This document shows positions 63,021 to 64,000 of a stretch of 64,000 nt of DNA, piece after piece (the first letter of the stretch is position 1; the number at the start of each line of letters is the position of its first letter). Position numbers and translations under genes: made by a program. This stretch comes from Scatolibacter rhodanostii (GTDB lineage: Bacteria > Bacillota > Clostridia > Oscillospirales > Acutalibacteraceae): the NCBI RefSeq assembly GCF_900197595.1, contig NZ_FZLO01000001.1, positions 1 through 64,000 of the forward strand, written 5' to 3'. The notes beneath the pieces are model-generated. The model searched no databases. It saw only the letters and a list, made by a program, of their open reading frames with translations, and was not told the origin of the DNA.

Positions 63021-63061
63021 AGATTGGGTTGTCCTTTCTCTGTAGAAGGAGATAAAAGTAT

Positions 63062-63970
63062 TTATATTCTAGAATTAGAATAGACAATCATAGCATTCCC
63101 GATACATTTAATTTGTTTCTGGTCGGGGTCAGGAACATAGTCATAAACTTCATATTCATCAGGATGACTGATAATAGCGTTACAGCAATCTAACATGTCC
63201 TGCAAATAAATAGGGGATAACCCTAATCTACTGTGACTGGGATATAGTTTTTTGACAGATTGCAAGCGAGGCATTACGGTAGATAGAGTATCACGAAAAG
63301 CCGTGACAGTTAGACATTCAGGGTAATAAGGATTAGGGAATCGACCAATAATCAATGTAGGGGTCGATAGAATGGCATCACCGCTGAATAGCATACCGCT
63401 TTGGTGATCAAGCAATATACAGCCACCGGCAGCGTGTCCGGGCATGTGAATGACTTCTACCGCATGATTTTCTCCCAAAACAAACTGATGACCATCTTCT
63501 ATACTGACGATTTCATAAGGCTCTATTGGCACAACATCTTCCGGTTTAAAAAATTCAGCGGGAGGCAACATGCGGTGATCAGCGTGTTTGAAAGTATCTT
63601 GCAGATATGGAACATCATATTTATGGCAGAATATACGCTCAAATTGACTGTTTCCCGCACTGTGATCGCCGTGAAAATGAGTGTTGACTACATCGAATGG
63701 CTTATCGGTTAAGGTTTCGACCAATCCTTTTAAGTTGCCAATGCCAAAGCCGGTGTCAATCAAGAGAGCACGATCTTTGCCCTCAATGAGGTGCATCCAA
63801 ACGGCTGCACCTTTGCTATGGGCATCAAAGTAAAGATGATGAATATGCGAATTTTCTTCATTTTCAAAGACTAGAACATAAGGATTTATGTCATAAACTT
63901 TGTGAGCTTGGGTTTTGATAGAAGAAGCAAACTCATCACTGATTTGCATATGTTTTTTCCAGTTTGACAT
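63062..63970 (-). CDS. MBL-fold metallo-hydrolase
   Basis: This 302-residue metallo-beta-lactamase fold protein has the metal motif NTHFHGDHSAGN (HxHxDH), the third His in VIHMPGHAAGGC and the Asp ligand in MLFSGDAILS. Its substrate is unknown; such enzymes in sugar operons may be lactonases or sugar-phosphate esterases. A perfect AAGGAGG lies before its ATG. It is preceded by the last codons of another gene at the window edge. Confidence 0.85.
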   Translation of the reverse strand: MSNWKKHMQISDEFASSIKTQAHKVYDINPYVLVFENEENSHIHHLYFDAHSKGAAVWMHLIEGKDRALLIDTGFGIGNLKGLVETLTDKPFDVVNTHFHGDHSAGNSQFERIFCHKYDVPYLQDTFKHADHRMLPPAEFFKPEDVVPIEPYEIVSIEDGHQFVLGENHAVEVIHMPGHAAGGCILLDHQSGMLFSGDAILSTPTLIIGRFPNPYYPECLTVTAFRDTLSTVMPRLQSVKKLYPSHSRLGLSPIYLQDMLDCCNAIISHPDEYEVYDYVPDPDQKQIKCIGNAMIVYSNSRI

Positions 63971-63982
63971 AAAGATTCCTCC

Positions 63983-64000
63983 TTATCCTTTAACGCCGCC
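63983..64000 (-). CDS. C-terminal end of a gene cut by the window, possibly a sugar ABC permease
   Basis: The minus strand reads GGC GGC GTT AAA GGA then the stop TAA, giving GGVKG. Inner-membrane permeases of carbohydrate ABC importers (MalG-like) very often end in this way. The stop lies 12 bases before the MBL gene ATG. With only five codons visible this is a suggestion, supported by the sugar operon downstream. Confidence 0.3.
   Translation of the reverse strand, partial: GGVKG

Noticed and set aside
1-64000. CRISPR arrays, prophage modules or rRNA operons
   Set aside because: No regularly spaced repeats, phage structural genes or rRNA segments were seen anywhere in the window.

Overview
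The window looks like chromosomal DNA of a low-to-moderate GC, endospore-lineage anaerobic Firmicute of class Clostridia. The grounds are a Gram-positive PolC replicase, a SpoIID-type enzyme, a SpoVD/FtsI-type PBP with two PASTA domains, a desulfoferrodoxin (superoxide reductase), a HisZ-dependent short HisG, and strong Shine-Dalgarno sequences with many TTG/GTG starts. I cannot name the genus from sequence alone.

Layout. (1) 1-2300 is an AT-rich accessory stretch: a zinc-ribbon DUF6431-like protein and a tyrosine recombinase. Next to it is a compact locus with two facing consensus promoters, one of which drives a 37-residue hydrophobic peptide; it resembles a type I toxin-antitoxin. A lone tRNA-Trp with its own promoter follows. 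(2) 2390-5740 holds a small DUF6774-like protein and a GntR/YtrA-type ABC operon with tandemly duplicated permeases. (3) 5830-11640 carries spoIID (minus strand), citrate synthase, a flavodoxin-like protein, a membrane protein and gapA. (4) 11700-19640 is core housekeeping: ylxM-ffh-rpsP-khpA-rimM-trmD, an HPr-like protein, uvrC, rsmD-coaD and a coiled-coil protein. (5) 19680-32210 is a division and cell-wall (dcw) cluster: mraZ-rsmH-ftsL-PBP-mraY-ftsW-murG-murA-ftsQ-ftsZ. It has phased MraZ boxes in the leader, and murB/C/D/E/F and ftsA are absent. (6) 32400-34850 has a VOC-family protein, an orphan fumarase beta-type subunit and a cation diffusion facilitator. (7) 35000-46110 is pyrH-frr-uppS-cdsA-dxr-rseP-ispG-polC, linking ribosome recycling, undecaprenyl/phospholipid synthesis, the MEP pathway and replication. 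(8) 46150-58540 is the histidine pathway: hisZ-G-D-C-B-(A-I fusion)-E plus a methyltransferase. It is interrupted by a superoxide reductase, an ADP-ribosylglycohydrolase/DUF3841-like pair and glpK, then resumes with hisH-hisF and continues into queH and a SprT-like gene. (9) 59840-64000, on the minus strand, is a sugar-linked operon: the last codons of what may be a sugar ABC permease, an MBL-fold hydrolase, sucrose phosphorylase, an esterase and a Nif3-like protein.

Together the his genes cover every step except histidinol-phosphate phosphatase. The most unusual items are the convergent antisense/peptide locus at 1589-1807, the HisA-HisI fusion, and the ADP-ribosylglycohydrolase/DUF3841-like pair lodged inside the his region. 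No CRISPR array, rRNA or prophage was seen.
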